A stretch of 64,000 bases of DNA from Pyrocephalus nanus (lineage: Eukaryota > Chordata > Aves > Passeriformes > Tyrannidae), in the NCBI GenBank assembly GCA_038380795.1, contig CM076259.1, forward strand, positions 99,683,739-99,747,738, read 5' to 3'. A program made the position numbers and the translations under genes. Below, piece after piece: positions 13,733-26,900 of this stretch. The stretch's first letter is position 1. Every line of letters begins with the position of its first letter. Under the pieces are notes generated by a model. The model did not search any database and was not told the origin of the DNA. It saw only the letters and a list, made by a program, of their open reading frames with translations.

Positions 13733-14493
13733 ACTCCTGGCTAGAACAATATTATCAACCACAGGAAGTTCAGCAAGGGAAAATGCTAGATTCTGCACCT
13801 GGGATGGGGCAACCCCAGATGTTCATACAGACTGGGGAAGCAGTGCCGTGGAAAGGGACCTGGGGGTCCTGCTCAACAGCAAGTTGAATATGAGTCAGCA
13901 GGGCCCTGACAGCCAGGAGGGCCAACCATCACCAGATGGTTGAGGAAGGGGATTGTCCTGCTCTGCTCTGGGGTGGCCTCACCTTGAATATTGTGCACAG
14001 TTTGGGCACCACAATATAGAAAGACATTAAGCCATTACAGAGTGTCCAAAGGAGGGCAACAAAAGATGGTGAAGGGCCTTGAGGGGAAGCCACATGAAGA
14101 GTGGCTGAGGGCACTTCATCTGTTCAGCCTGGAGAAGAGGAGACTGAGGGGAAACCTCATTGCAGTTACAATTTCCCAGTGAGGGAAAGAGGAGGGGCAG
14201 GCAGTGATCTCTTCTCTGTGGTGACCAGTGACAGGGCCCCAGAGAATGGCTTCTGCTTATATCAGAGGAGGTTTAGGTTGGATATTAGAAAAAGGTTCTT
14301 CACCCAGAGGGTGGTCGGGCACTGGAACAGGCTCCCCAGGGAAGTGGTCACAGCACCAAACCTGACAGAGTTCAGAAAGCATTGGGACGAAACTCTGAGG
14401 CACGAGTCTTGGGGATGGTCCTGTGCAGGGCTAAGAGTTGGACTCAGTGATCCTTGTCGGTCCCTTCCAACTAAGATTGTTCTGTGATTCTGT
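13733..14493 (+). mobile_element. CR1 LINE, 5'-truncated 3' portion, relatively young
   Basis: This is the best-preserved CR1 copy in the window. It ends at the typical CR1 terminus (TTCTGTGATTCTGT) preceded by 'ggtcccttccaact'. Translated pieces in shifting frames give recognisable ORF2 carboxyl-terminal residues: ERDLGVLLNSKLNMSQQ near 13852, a WAPQY block near 14005, VKGLEGKP near 14070, [11 protein letters not shown] near 14120-14150, and the terminal block near 14265-14390. CR1 elements are non-LTR retrotransposons copied by target-primed reverse transcription, and most avian copies are 5'-truncated like this one. Frameshifts, including a short deletion near 13900-13930, make it non-functional. 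Confidence 0.93.
14101..14487 (+). pseudogene. CR1 ORF2 carboxyl-terminal relic
   Basis: This is an uninterrupted frame of about 128 codons inside the CR1 copy. It includes [15 protein letters not shown] and [10 protein letters not shown], the conserved tail downstream of the CR1 reverse transcriptase domain. The endonuclease and reverse transcriptase catalytic regions are absent, upstream pieces lie in other frames, and the frame entry shows decay. It is a fossil, not a host gene. Confidence 0.8.
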
Positions 14494-17400
14494 AAACTGG
14501 GAATGGGGATGACTAGAAGTATTCAGTGACCTGTACAGTTTTCATACATTTTTCTCCACCACACGTCATCGTTAGAGGTGCAGAGGTAGCATAGGAAGAC
14601 AGATTCTCTTTAACTTGTATCATTATTAATCACAAGCCAAGTCAAATGGAAAGAGATGCAAAAACAAATTGTATGAAGTCAGTTCATCTGAAACGAAGGC
14701 TGAAACACCACACTTTCACTGCAGCCCCCATCAAACCAAGTCTACTTTGATGAATCTGACTTGACACCCCTCATTCTTACCTGCACTTTCTCTACAGGCA
14801 TATCCAGTAACAGGGATTGACACAGCACTTCAGGCGTGACACCCTCCCCTCCACACATATCTGTATTTGTGTTACTACTGTTTATATCACAGTAATAAAG
14901 ATAAGCAAAATATTTGCCATTTTCTTTCCTCCATAATTTAAATCTACTTTCTGGCTGCAGAAGCAAATTCATGTCAAACACATATGCACCATAAAAGCCC
15001 TAAGACTTAAGCATGATGAACTTGAGGGAATAATGTGATTCTGCACTAGCACAAAGCACAGTATGCAATTACATTGACTACAAATATTTTATGCAGAAGA
15101 TTTACTGGCAAACCTCCACAGGGCCTGTAATCCCTAGCACAATTTCTTGTGCTCCTATTAAAGGAAGATAACCTTTTGGCAATTGTTTGTATAAGATGAC
15201 AGTAATTGCTCATGATAAAGAGCTTAATTAGTGGAAGATAAAGTATTAAATTGTAGAAAGTGAAAGCAAAATACATTTTGTATAATTCTCAAATTTTTTA
15301 ATAATTGATAAAATAGAAGAAAAAAAAGTCCTATAATTAAAAAGAGCACAAGAAAATATTTAACAAAACAGAGGATGGGGATTGCAAAAACACTTCCAGA
15401 CAGCTGCAGATAGCTGGACAGCACCGTACACATATTTGACTTTCCCTTGGGTTGTTCGCGGGTTTCTTGTTGGAAATGAAAACAACTGTGATATACACAG
15501 ACTTCTACTGAAATGTTGTAATGGAGTCCTTTGTTACCGTGTGACTGGGACACTGCATGACCACGTGCTTCGCTTTACTCAGAAAAGATGCCTGAAGAAT
15601 TTTAATCAAACACAAACGCAATGCAACATACACCGTGACGAAAAGTAATCTATGACATCTTGTCTTAGACAAACGCCCTCCTAAAAAGTTAGCAGTTTCT
15701 AGCCTTAATCAAAAGAAACCCCAAGTCCTAAAACATGCAATAAATTGAGAGGCAAAGAAATACAAGGATTATGAAGCATGAAGGCAAGGATAGGCAACAA
15801 ATGCTCCTCGCCTGTAGGTGCTCAGAGTTGCCACAGCAACAGAGATAGGCTGGAGGAGGCAGGAAGCAGCAAGGAGATATCTAGGACTGCATTGCTCACA
15901 CCCTCCCATCCTGCAGCTCTTACACACCACTAAGTGTTGGCAGCTCTGAGACATCCAAACTGCAGAGGAAGGACCACCAGGAAATAAGCAGACAGAACCA
16001 AAAGATATCCACTTAATTCTAAGTGGACTTTGCACTGGCTTGAGTTCTGCAAGTACAAGCTTCTGAAGCGATTTCTAGACACTTCTACCCACCAAAAGAA
16101 AAACATAGAGTTAAGAAACCTGATACTAAACAGTACACCTCAGCCAGCAGTTAGGTGCTGATCCCAGCGCTGTGTTAGGTTTAGCTTTTCCTACCCATCC
16201 ACACTGGTTTGCCTACAAGTGCTGTCAGGAATATGCTCACCCTGGAGGGGAAGAAGCTGCAGCAGCAGTGACTTCCCAAGCTCTCTCTCAGCAAGGAAGA
16301 CCAAGATGGATACTTTGAACATAAGCATCTACCAGGCAGCCAGGGACAGAACAGAAGAAAAGCCACATGTCATCATGTTCTGGCCTGCCCCTTAATTACA
16401 TGTAGACAGCACACACTTACAAAACACTTAGAGCTCAAAGCCTTTTCAGGTAGCAGCAACTGCTGCTCCAGGGTAGCAAAACAGAGTAAAGCCAATCCAT
16501 GTTTGGAAAACAGAAGCCCTAGGATTAAACAAAAACATGCAACCACATTGTTCATTTGGCTGTAGGAAAAATTTTAAGAAAAAAACTCCCTTCAAAACAA
16601 CAAGGAAAGTCAGGAACAGCAAAAGGCTAACTCATCCCAGAACAGGAGATGACACGCATAAGAGCTCCCCACAGCTGATGGCTACCTGCAGGGCTGGCAA
16701 AGAGAGTGAAACCAGGCCTGACATGGGAAAGCAACAAACTTCAGGGAAGTGAAGTCATAACCATGCAGCTGAGCTCTGTTTTTCATTATTTAGATCCTGA
16801 ATTGGCAAGGTGCAAAAGCGCAAGAACAGAGCTTGCACAGTTAGGTCAGGCATGTGCATATACATCAGCACTGTAATTTATGCAGTGGTTTATGCAATAC
16901 TTGAGCACAAATAGAAACACCACTACATTCACTATGCACCACGTATCTGCTGGACCAGAGAAACACACCTAGGAACACCTAGAGGCAGAAGATGCAGACC
17001 AATGTCCCTCCTGGGGTTCCACTAGAGAAGAGGCACCTGCCCAGCTGCCTGCTCTGAAGTGCCCATCACCCCATGCCTGAGCAGGAGGGGTGCTGCTCCC
17101 CCAGCTCTGCCCCTGCAAACCCAGGAGCTCTCGAATGAGCAGCTGAGCAGAGCGTTGCAAACATCCGGGTGCTGGTACGTGGCCTGTGTGCAGGGCCCAC
17201 ATCTGCCTCTGCCCAGAGGGAATAAGTGATTCATGGAACTATTGTCTCCAGATGTAAAACAAGTTTGTAAAGCCAAAGAGAACCCGGAAATGTAACTCTC
17301 TGCTTGACCTGGCCTCAGAGCCTAATGTGAGACACTCATGGCAAACCTGGGCTCATGCCAGCAGCAGTTTGAACATGGAGCTTTTTTCCTCCTTTACATA

Positions 17401-20400
17401 GCGACCGGCCTGGGGACACAAAAAAGGACAAAGGAAACCAACCTGTAGGACAGTCAAGGAAGGTTACAGAAAAGAACTGGGATCTCATCCCTCCTCCTGT
17501 ATGGAGTCACCAGGTCTCCAAGAAAACAGACTGATAATCTAAGGCAACGTGCAAGCCTTGAGACAACACACATTTTGAGCACATATATAGAAAAAACTCT
17601 GTTAAAGGACCAAACCCCAGCCCTGCTGAAACCCATGTGAGTCCTGTAAGGCTACTAAGAGATCATTTTGCAAACCTGTGAAAAACTTCAAGCTCTAGCA
17701 AGATTTCTGTCTAGTACAAAAACAGAAGCCCTGCTCATCTCTATGTGTCAGCAAGGGCAGGCAGTCATATACAGGACCATATTGTGTATGTGGCCAGCTA
17801 ATTTTCATTCAGCTGCTTTCCTCTAACTAAATACATTTTTGTTCATTGGAAACCATCCAGGAAACAGGTCATAGATAAGCCCTGTTACTAGAAATCACAA
17901 GATACTTTCGAAATATAGGATAAACATTTCAAGGCATGGTTATAGCACACATGCATCCACGTGTACACAGATATGGAAAAATTATTTGTTCAGGGGCCAA
18001 CCAGAAGTGGTGAATAATATCTGTGCGGCATTCAGCTGGACCGAGTTCTTTCTAATCTCCCACTTTTCCTTTCCTCCAGTCAAGCACCTGTTTAGAGCAA
18101 TTCACTGACAGGGATCCCAGCTGAAAAAGCTCTCTCCTCTTTGCAGTGCATCCTTAAGCACTACCCTTGAATCAAACTCTCTAAAAGGCTTTGCCAGCTC
18201 AGAGGCTAAACAGCCAGCATAAGACAGTGACATCCTCAGTCTGCACATGACACTGTACATCAGCTGGGCAACATATGGCCCCAATGTGAAAAGCCAGTAG
18301 TGCAGAAATTACTTCCACCATCTCCTATGCACTTGAAGAATTTGCAAGTTGGGCTCCTATGAATGCCCCTCCACCAGCTTTGAAACAAAGCTGTAAGAGG
18401 TTGCAGGGATGGTTTCACAAGACCCTGCTTGCCTAATTGGAAACAGAAGCATATTTTTCTTAGCAACTGACATCTCAAGAGATTCACTGCTTTCTGAAGT
18501 ACATAGCATGTGTGCAGGGAAATTCGAGGTCTCTCATATGACCTTCATGTCTTTCATAATCATTCTGGAGAAAAAAAATGTGTCAGCCCTTGGCACATCA
18601 GGTGTCCTTTTTCTGACTAAAATGGGATGTCTGTTTTGTTTTCTTTTAACAACTGAAAATTGTTGTCTTTACAAGCAATAGTGGCATAATCATTTTTTTC
18701 AGTGTCCTTGTCTCTTGTACCTTTAGTCTCTACAGTGATAAGTCATGGAAGAATTAAATCCATTGCTACCCCCAACCCAAACCCGTTAACTGAACTCAGC
18801 TCTCCTCCTCAAAAACTTTAAACCAGCATTTTAATCAATATTAATTACCAAATTTATACTGTGCTATTTGTCACAAGCAGGTACCCACATTTCTTTTTGA
18901 AACATTACCCCGCAAAGTGCAAGTGGCTGAATGAAGTACTTTATTTGCACAGCTCCCAGTCTTCGATTAACACTTAATGGCCATACTCCTCCACTGTTCA
19001 TATACTTTGTGCTGAGGCAAGGCCTGGCATAAAGTTGCCAATACTTCAAGTAAAGCGTGAATAAAATAACTGTATATTTAAATGATGTTCTAACTGTGCA
19101 ATTTAAAATGGGTTGTTTACAAGCATTCACTGAAGAAGTGGGCCATGGTTTTAAATACTGAAAAAAACAGGGAGATCCGCTTAAGAAACATATTTGCCTT
19201 ATTTTAAGGTCAGCATTTAAACATCCACATCTGGTAAACATTTTATTTCCATGGTACGGCATACAAAACGCTAAAGACAGATCCAGTTGCTATTTTAATT
19301 CACTTCAGGGCTTTAAAATATGATACTATACTGACACAACAATACGTAGTCATGTTTGTTAGGAAGATCATTAGCAATGCTAAGGGATAATTTCTATAGC
19401 TCTAAAGCAATAATTGAAGTTCTTCAAAGCAGGAAGAATGTATAATACACTGAGCTGTCCATCTTTACATCAGCAAATAATATCTTTCAGTAGGTATCAT
19501 ACAACTTAACCACCATCCGCCCTTCGCTTAGTCCTGTAGAGGACAAAACTCTGAAACTCAAGCTTTTAACTTATGCCACCTTAATCTATTGCCTTCATCA
19601 CTATAATTTCACTCTTCCGGAGACAACAGCAAGTACAGCTGCAGTCCTGCAAGTCCTTTGACTTACTCCAGCAGAGGCTGGGACTCCCACAGACAACTGG
19701 TAAGTGATACCTCCACCTCAGGTACCCTCAGCATCACTTCAGAAGACAAACCACCCGGGAGGCAGACCAGTGGTGGGAATGTGCCCTACCAGGGACTGAG
19801 AAGTTAGGCTGCTGGGAGATCACTGAGTGTTTTTTGCACTTGCAAGTGTCTCTGCTTTTCTTTGCCAGCGCCCCCCAAGCCAACTGATGCTGCATTAACA
19901 GCACAGCCTTAGCTGGCACCACTACAGGCTGCTGAGTAAAGACCTAAATTTGTTCAGAGGCCAATGGGAGTGCAAAAGGCCTTTACATGTGCGTTTCACC
20001 CATGGGGACTGAAACACCATGGCATGTCTGTACTGGGCATCTGCTGGTTGAAACCATAAGGAAGACATGTCACCATTCAGCCATTTGCTCATCAAGTTAA
20101 GAGAGGAGGAGGTGAGCTATCTTCACTTTCCTTACATTAACTTAGCACTTTTATAATGCAGCAAGTCAATACAGGACACAGAACATTACCATGTGCAAAT
20201 GTGGCTCACACTGTTGAGTAATACCGCTATTTTAAACCCTCTGCTGCTAAGCAACACTGACAGTATGGTTAGAACATTTTGGAAATACCGAACTCTTCAG
20301 CTCTTTCCCCCCCCGCCCCACGTGTAAAAAAGCTGCTCCTGCACTGCACAAGCTACTCAGAGATGGGGCTTCAGTTTTTATCAGGCTACTTCTCCTCAGC

Positions 20401-23200
20401 ATTGCAAGGACCCTGGTCATATTTGTGCAGAAGTAGCCCCTTAAGAGATACACAAATGTGGGCCCTTGATTTGTATTCAAGCACTCCAAAGGCACCGTTC
20501 CTGGAAAGGCTCTGCTGTCAGTGGCATGTGTCAGACACTCACAGCTAACGAAGAAATGAAAAAAAAGGCCAATTCCCCTAATTAAAAAACAGTTTGAGAA
20601 CTTCTCCAAATATTGTGCTTACCTGAACTATCTAAAACAAGGCAGTTTATTACCCTTCTTGTAAGAGCTAGAAGGGTATTTGTGCCCAGCACTGTAACCC
20701 AAAGAGTAATTGCTGAGTGCTAACATGAAAAATTTCCAATGCTTGCAGGGCAACAAGGACTGAAGAGACCATGGGGAAAGCAAAATATTTAACGTCTTAA
20801 GAGGTAGCCAAGGGGAGACTTGTTGAAAAGCTTTGGTGAAACTGCATTTGCTACACTGAGGCACACCTATTTTAAACCTTTCTATTTGTTTAGACTTCAG
20901 TGGGAGAAAGGGTGAAAATGAGCCCAGAAGTCTCTCACCCAGGGGCTGCCAGCACTTAGTCCCTTTAAAATTATCTCACTGTGTGGAGGAATTTTGCATT
21001 TTTCTGTATCAAGCAAACACTGCAAAACAGCCCATTAATTTGGTTTACTCTTGGATGGAACATTTCACAAGGGTTGATCGTGTTTCTTCAGGCAGAAGTG
21101 TATATCTGATATCTGACTGATTAAGAAACATTGCCCAATTCTGACAGAATATACTCCAAACTCTTCATAAGCTTACTCCCCTCATTGATATTCTAATTTA
21201 TTCCAGGGTACTTCATTTTGCCATAGACATTAGCAAGGTTACAAATATTCATGTCTCTTCAACTATTAATTTTATGGCATCTTTCACTTCATCGTATATT
21301 TACCCATCTGTTAACTTACATGGATGATTTCATTGCTAATCATTTCTACTAACACCCTTTTAGACTTTTGTGACTTCAATCCTGAAGATGTAGGTGGCTG
21401 GAAAGACTTGCTTGTCTTCCTCCTCCCTCCTGTGATCTAAAATTAAAATGATGTGACCAGGACAGCATATCTCATAACATATACTTCTTTGACAGATACC
21501 ACAGGTCTAGACCTAATTTCCACCCAAAAAAGTGAATCACTGAAGAATGTCAAGGCAAAGCTTCTTTTAAGTAGGCACACTACAGGCTCCTGGGGAAAGA
21601 GCAAGCAAAGACGGATGTAGAACCCATATCTCAGTATCATAAAGGTACAGTTAAGGAAGATGGTTTGAAAAAAAAATTGTTTATCTTCCAGTTGACTGAT
21701 TTTTATTGGAACAGACCCTAATTTTGTCAGATGAGAACTGTAGTACTGTATGATTATGCTGCAGCTGAAAAACAGCTTCCTACCTATGGACTCTTTGGAC
21801 CATTCTCTGCTCATTCCAAAATAAGGTCCAGCAGCCCACTTTTTTTAATCAAAGGAGCCTGATAATGCTAATCCCATCATATATGTCTCTCTAATCTGCA
21901 AGACAACTATCTCAATGATCAAATGTTGTAGAGGACAACATCATTCAAGCACAAGGGCTTTCAGCCTACAGTATTTAAAAGCCCTCTTCAGCTATCGAAA
22001 GGCAACTCTCTTCTCTTGTATCATCATGACACACTGCAAAACAAGATACTACAGCATGACTAATGAATCCCTGAATTCCCATCTGCCAACACAAGTCAGT
22101 CAGTGTTTCACCCACTCACCCCCAACTACTTTGCTCCCCAAAACGTCTGTAGAGCCCTGCACCTGATCTGCCTCAAAACGGGATGGCTGAGAACAGCAAC
22201 AAACATCACCCAATTAAATCCTCCTGGCAGGGCACTGGACACTCTTGCTTACTTATACTGTTAGACAAAAGGGTATTTCTGATGGCTTTCTCTTCTCTTG
22301 TTCCGCTGTCAAGTGTCATTGGCTGTAAATCACAAAGATCACAAAGAGTTAATTTTCATTTCCATGTCCTGTACCAAGGTTTACCATCAGGATTGCTGGA
22401 GTACGAGATAGGCACAGATAATTAGCTAGTATGTAATTTAATGATTTGCTTGCAAATTTTCTGTTTTCATTAGAAATCTCTTATTTACATTAAAATGCTC
22501 AATGTAAAAAAAAAAATAAATCCCCAAAAACAAAACAAAAAAATCGCTTCTTTTTGATGTACTTCCTGCCAAATTTAAGGATGAAAAATTGAGTAATGAA
22601 TTTAGATATGCTTAAAACAATGTCTCTCCCAAGTTCCAAAGTATTGAAAAGAGGAGACAGAATAGGAGTGATGGAGCTCATTCTCCTCTGCCTATTTCAG
22701 TTGTCACTCAATGATTTGTAAGCAAAATAAGTCAAAACCATCTCCATTTCCTCTGTTCCCTCTCCTTTTCCTCATTCTGTCAGCAGTGGGTCCCCACCAA
22801 ATCTGAAATCAAACACTGCTACAGTTCGCTGACAGGCAGAACCCAGAGCACAGATACTCAATAACAGCAGCATAAAATTCAACTCAAGGTACCAAGAAGG
22901 AGAATCCACAGCCATTTTGATGCAAGTTTGCTCCACCTGGTGAAATGCAAAACTGCAACCGATCTGCTGAGGTTTTCTTGCCCACCCTGCAGTTCTGCTG
23001 TGTGAGGGTATTCTTGATCTGCTGAGAAGCAGCCATATCCTGTGAGCTGTCACCATCAGCAAAGGTATTACTGCATTAGAACCTACAAGGCTCAATTAGG
23101 GAGAAGTCTCCTGCTGTGCTAGGAATTTCAGAAACAAAGAAAGAAGACTGCTGTCATCTTAGACTGAATCCTGTGCTATATAGACAAGTTGCAGAAGCTG
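14494..23200. other. non-coding unique DNA, no gene seen
   Basis: Unique AT-rich sequence with a slightly GC-richer patch at about 16970-17230. Frames such as 18864-19262 (minus) and 21443-21814 (minus) lack recognisable domains and good splice borders. A short C run with a few CpGs lies at about 20308-20325. Confidence 0.55.
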
Positions 23201-23240
23201 AACAAAACAAAACAAAATAAAACAAAAAAAAAAAAAAAAA
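23201..23240. repeat. (AACAA)n and poly-A tract
   Basis: AACAAAACAAAACAAAATAA grades into an A run of about 17, a simple A-rich repeat. It lies 250 bases left of a CR1 insertion but is not part of it. Confidence 0.85.
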
Positions 23241-23495
23241 CAGATGGGAAGGAATACCCCTTGACTAACAGGAAAAAGCAATAGTGAAATCAGGGCACAT
23301 GTTATCAAAATCTGAGACTGATAGGGAAGGGTGTGTTTAGCTAAGCGTCACCTTTCCAGACAGGGAGCTCTTTCTACATGCCCACGACACCATTACAAAC
23401 CACCAAAAGTGTGTGTGAAAAAAAGGCACAAGGAAAGTCAAAAGAATTGTTCGAGTAAGAATTCATAAACAAATGGTCAGAATACCTTGTTGCAC

Positions 23496-23931
23496 AGAAT
23501 CGCAGAACATTCTTAGTTGGAAAGGACCCACAAGGATCATCAGAGTCCAACACTTAGCCCTGCACAGGAACATCCCCAAGACTCACACCATGGTGCTTGA
23601 GAGAGTTGTCCAAATGGTTTTTGAACTCCTGTCAGACTTGGTGCTGTGACCACTGCCCTGGGGAGCCTGTGCAAGTGCTCAACCACCCTCTGGGTGAAGA
23701 ATCTTTTTCTAATATCCAACCTAAACCTCCCCTAACATAACTTCAGGCCATTCCCTTGGGTCCTGTCACTGGTCCCCAAGGAGAAGAGATCAGTGCCTGC
23801 CCCTTCTCTTCCCCTCACAAGGAAGTTGTAACTGCAATGAGGTCTCCCCTCAGTCTCTGCCTCTCCAGGCTGAACAGACCAAGCCACCACAGCTGCTTCT
23901 CTTATGGGCTCCTCTCAAGGCCCTTCACCAT
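23496..23931 (-). mobile_element. CR1 LINE 3' fragment, reverse orientation
   Basis: It begins on the plus strand with CAGAATCGCAGAACATTC, the inverted CR1 terminus. It continues with antisense versions of the same subfamily signals seen at 13.7 kb: 'gaccactgccctggggagcctg', 'ctctgggtgaagaatctttttc' and 'cctgtcactggtccccaaggag'. The 5' truncation point is near 23931, where a series of CATGCAT motifs starts. Open frames here are antisense shadows. Confidence 0.92.
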
Positions 23932-23982
23932 GCATAAGAAATGTTCACATGCATAAAAAACATGCATTATTCCCATGCATAA
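23929..23982. repeat. CATGCAT motif repeat at a CR1 breakpoint
   Basis: CATGCAT occurs four times, at 23929, 23948, 23961 and 23974, mostly as CATGCATAA, with spacings of 19, 13 and 13 bases. The first copy straddles the 5' truncation point of the adjacent CR1 piece. The motif is palindromic (ATGCAT core) and resembles part of the POU octamer. It may be a small tandem expansion or a trace of the insertion event. Confidence 0.7.
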
Positions 23983-26900
23983 AAAAGGAAAAACTATTTA
24001 ATCATTTTTTGAGCTTTTAGTAACAGTCCAGCAGCAGATTAGCTAAGAACAGTCAAAAGTTGGCACTGTACCACCATAAATCCCACTAGTGTATGCATAG
24101 GATACTGCAATTAGGAGAAGGGTTGTTTTTTCCACTCATCACTTCTTGTTCATCAGGATGCAAAGGTCAAATGTGGCTCAAATAAGTAGCGACTGCTCAA
24201 TGTTGGCAGAGAAAAAGTCAATGAGAACACACTAGTCATACTGTCATGAAGATGCAAAGGACAAGGGAGAGACAATGGCAGTAATTCATTTTTTAAAATG
24301 ACGTGTTGCAGCAAGATTTTGGGCAGCGCTTCCCTTAACAGAATGCAGCAAATATGATTGAATACCCATCCCCCCTTTCTTTCAGTTGATTTTCCAAACA
24401 GAACAAACAACAAATGTTAAGCAGCATCACTCATCCTCCAAAAACTCTTTCAAGAGCACCTGGTTATAGAGAATGATGCCTGGACTTTCAATTTCTGATG
24501 CATCATAACCAAATCTGTCACAGAAACAGAAAATATTCTTCCTATGAAAATGGGAACAATTTGTTTCCATAGCAGCAAGGACAGTGATGAGCAACTCTGG
24601 CAAACAGCTTGAGAATTATTAGGAGCACAACGTGGATCAGATGATTTACATACAACATAAATAGTGCAGGAGGTGATGAGAACAAGCAATAGCCTTTGAA
24701 GTATATGAGAATGATAGAGCCTATCATCAGATCTAGACTTGTCTCTTTCCCTTTCATCCCTGTGTGGAGTCAGGAGAAAACTGTCAGCACAGATGGATAA
24801 ACAGCACTGGAGGAGATACAATGGCACCTCTGAATCAGAAGACTGCAATCCCAAAGCACGCTTGCAACAGCCAGTATTTGCATGACAACAGCACCAATTT
24901 TAACAATTTTCAAAGGCAGGTGTAAACTTTGTTTAATCTACGCTCTGCAACACTGTCAACTGTTACCTGAAACAGTCTGACAGACATTGTACTACTCTGC
25001 TTGGGGAAGCTGCACATCTAAAGCAACACCCATTCAAAACTTCTTTATGTCAGTGAAACAAATGTTATCCATCCTCAGCTTTGAGGGGACTGACACCTCA
25101 GTTCAGTGCAACACAAACCCATGAGGAGATCCCAGGTCAGGCTCTCAACCATCTGTCCTGAGGACAGAATTTCACACCCTCTCTCCCCCATTTGTCCATA
25201 AATGATGTAACTTATTAGAGGACCACACCTTAATATTGTTGTGTTTCTCTCTATAAAGCCTCCAACTAGAATTTTGGTTCCAAAACCAACTGAGCTAGAC
25301 ACACTGACTGTCAACCAGTTGCAACAGATTCTGAAATAGGACATTTGCAAAAAACAAACAAACAACAAATTCCATAACCTTAAGGTACAAGAAGTTACAC
25401 ATCAGCTAAACATTTCTACACTGTGATAGAAGATTAAACTCCCTGTAAAGTTTTTCTACATGAATTCACTTCATTTTGTTTATCATTAGTGCTGAAAATT
25501 GCTAGCAGGCACATTTTGAGTGCAATATTGCTAAAGCCATTATGACACTGCAACCTTGAAGGCACCTTGAAGACTGAGTAGCATCCTGGCTCTGCCAGGG
25601 CTAATCACTTAAGAAAATCAAGATGAAATTCCTCACTCGACTTTTCTGAGAACAAGGTGACGAAGTTTTAACAAATGTGTCATTGAAGTTACTCTGTATG
25701 AGTTAACTCAGAAACTTTTCATGGAGATTATATGGAGTCTGCAGTGCAGATTGTATCCATACAGCCTGATGCAAAAACCTAACTGAAAAAATTAGGTGGA
25801 GCAACAAAACTTTCTGCTGTCCCCTACAGGTTCCTCAACCCCACATTACACTGTAAGAAACCTCCCATCATCTAACGAGCATTATGCCAGAGATAAGCTT
25901 TAAAAGAAGCTAGACCTGATATCTTCCTGTTTGGGGAATTATCTTTTGCAACCATCAACTAGTCTTGAAATAATAGCATGGGAAGATAAGCAGTGTGAGA
26001 GTGCATGCATCCCCTAGGAAATAAACATGTCCATATGTATACACAGAGGAAAAATATCTATAGCATCATGTTTGTGGGAACAAGGGAAGAGGAATTTCAT
26101 GTTGCTTAAAAACATAAGTAATGATGCCCAGCTGTGTCAGAGCAATAGCCTGGTATTCTGACAATGACAACAGCCGATGTTAAAAAGATCATGTGAGTTT
26201 GGCCATTTTTTGCATCTCTTTCCCCTTATACTTACTGAGGATTTGGAATTGCTATATTAAAGCTGCTAGCAGGGAGTTAGAACTTAGCACTGAAATTTTC
26301 CTTGAAATCCTGAATCCTTTTCTACCTGTAAATTACAGCCTTCCAAAATGAACCCTCACTGTGACAAATCCTGCAAAGCTTGATCAGCAGCAATGCAAAA
26401 ATTTCAGCAATACAAAAAAGCCTCAAAACGAGGCGCAGGAAGCTATCTGCAACTCATTAATATCTATAATGAATTTTCCTTTCGTTATCGGTGTCCTCCA
26501 AAGGGCACAGTCCTTTGAGTCCTTCAAGTCCTTCTTTAAGTTAATTCATTTCCTATTCATTCATTTGGAAGCACTTGAAGTTGAATTCTATTAAAAATTA
26601 CTGAAGCCAAGCCAATGTGCACTGGGGATCCTGGCAGAAGAATGTAGGTACATCTTTTTTTTCCTTTTTAAATGGCATGAAGGCCCTTTCCAGGGAAGAA
26701 TAGTTTTACATTTCATTGCCCTATTTTAACCCACCATTTTTGTACTTGTTCCTCTTGAGTTCACAGTTAGGCCACGTTTCATTGCTTGCACAGCACCAAG
26801 AGGCCAAGAGAGAACCAAGAGGCCACCACCACAGTATCATGCAAAGTCAAGCTCAATCACTTGAGTTTGCTGCAGCTGCTACCACCATGCTTAGCCACAG

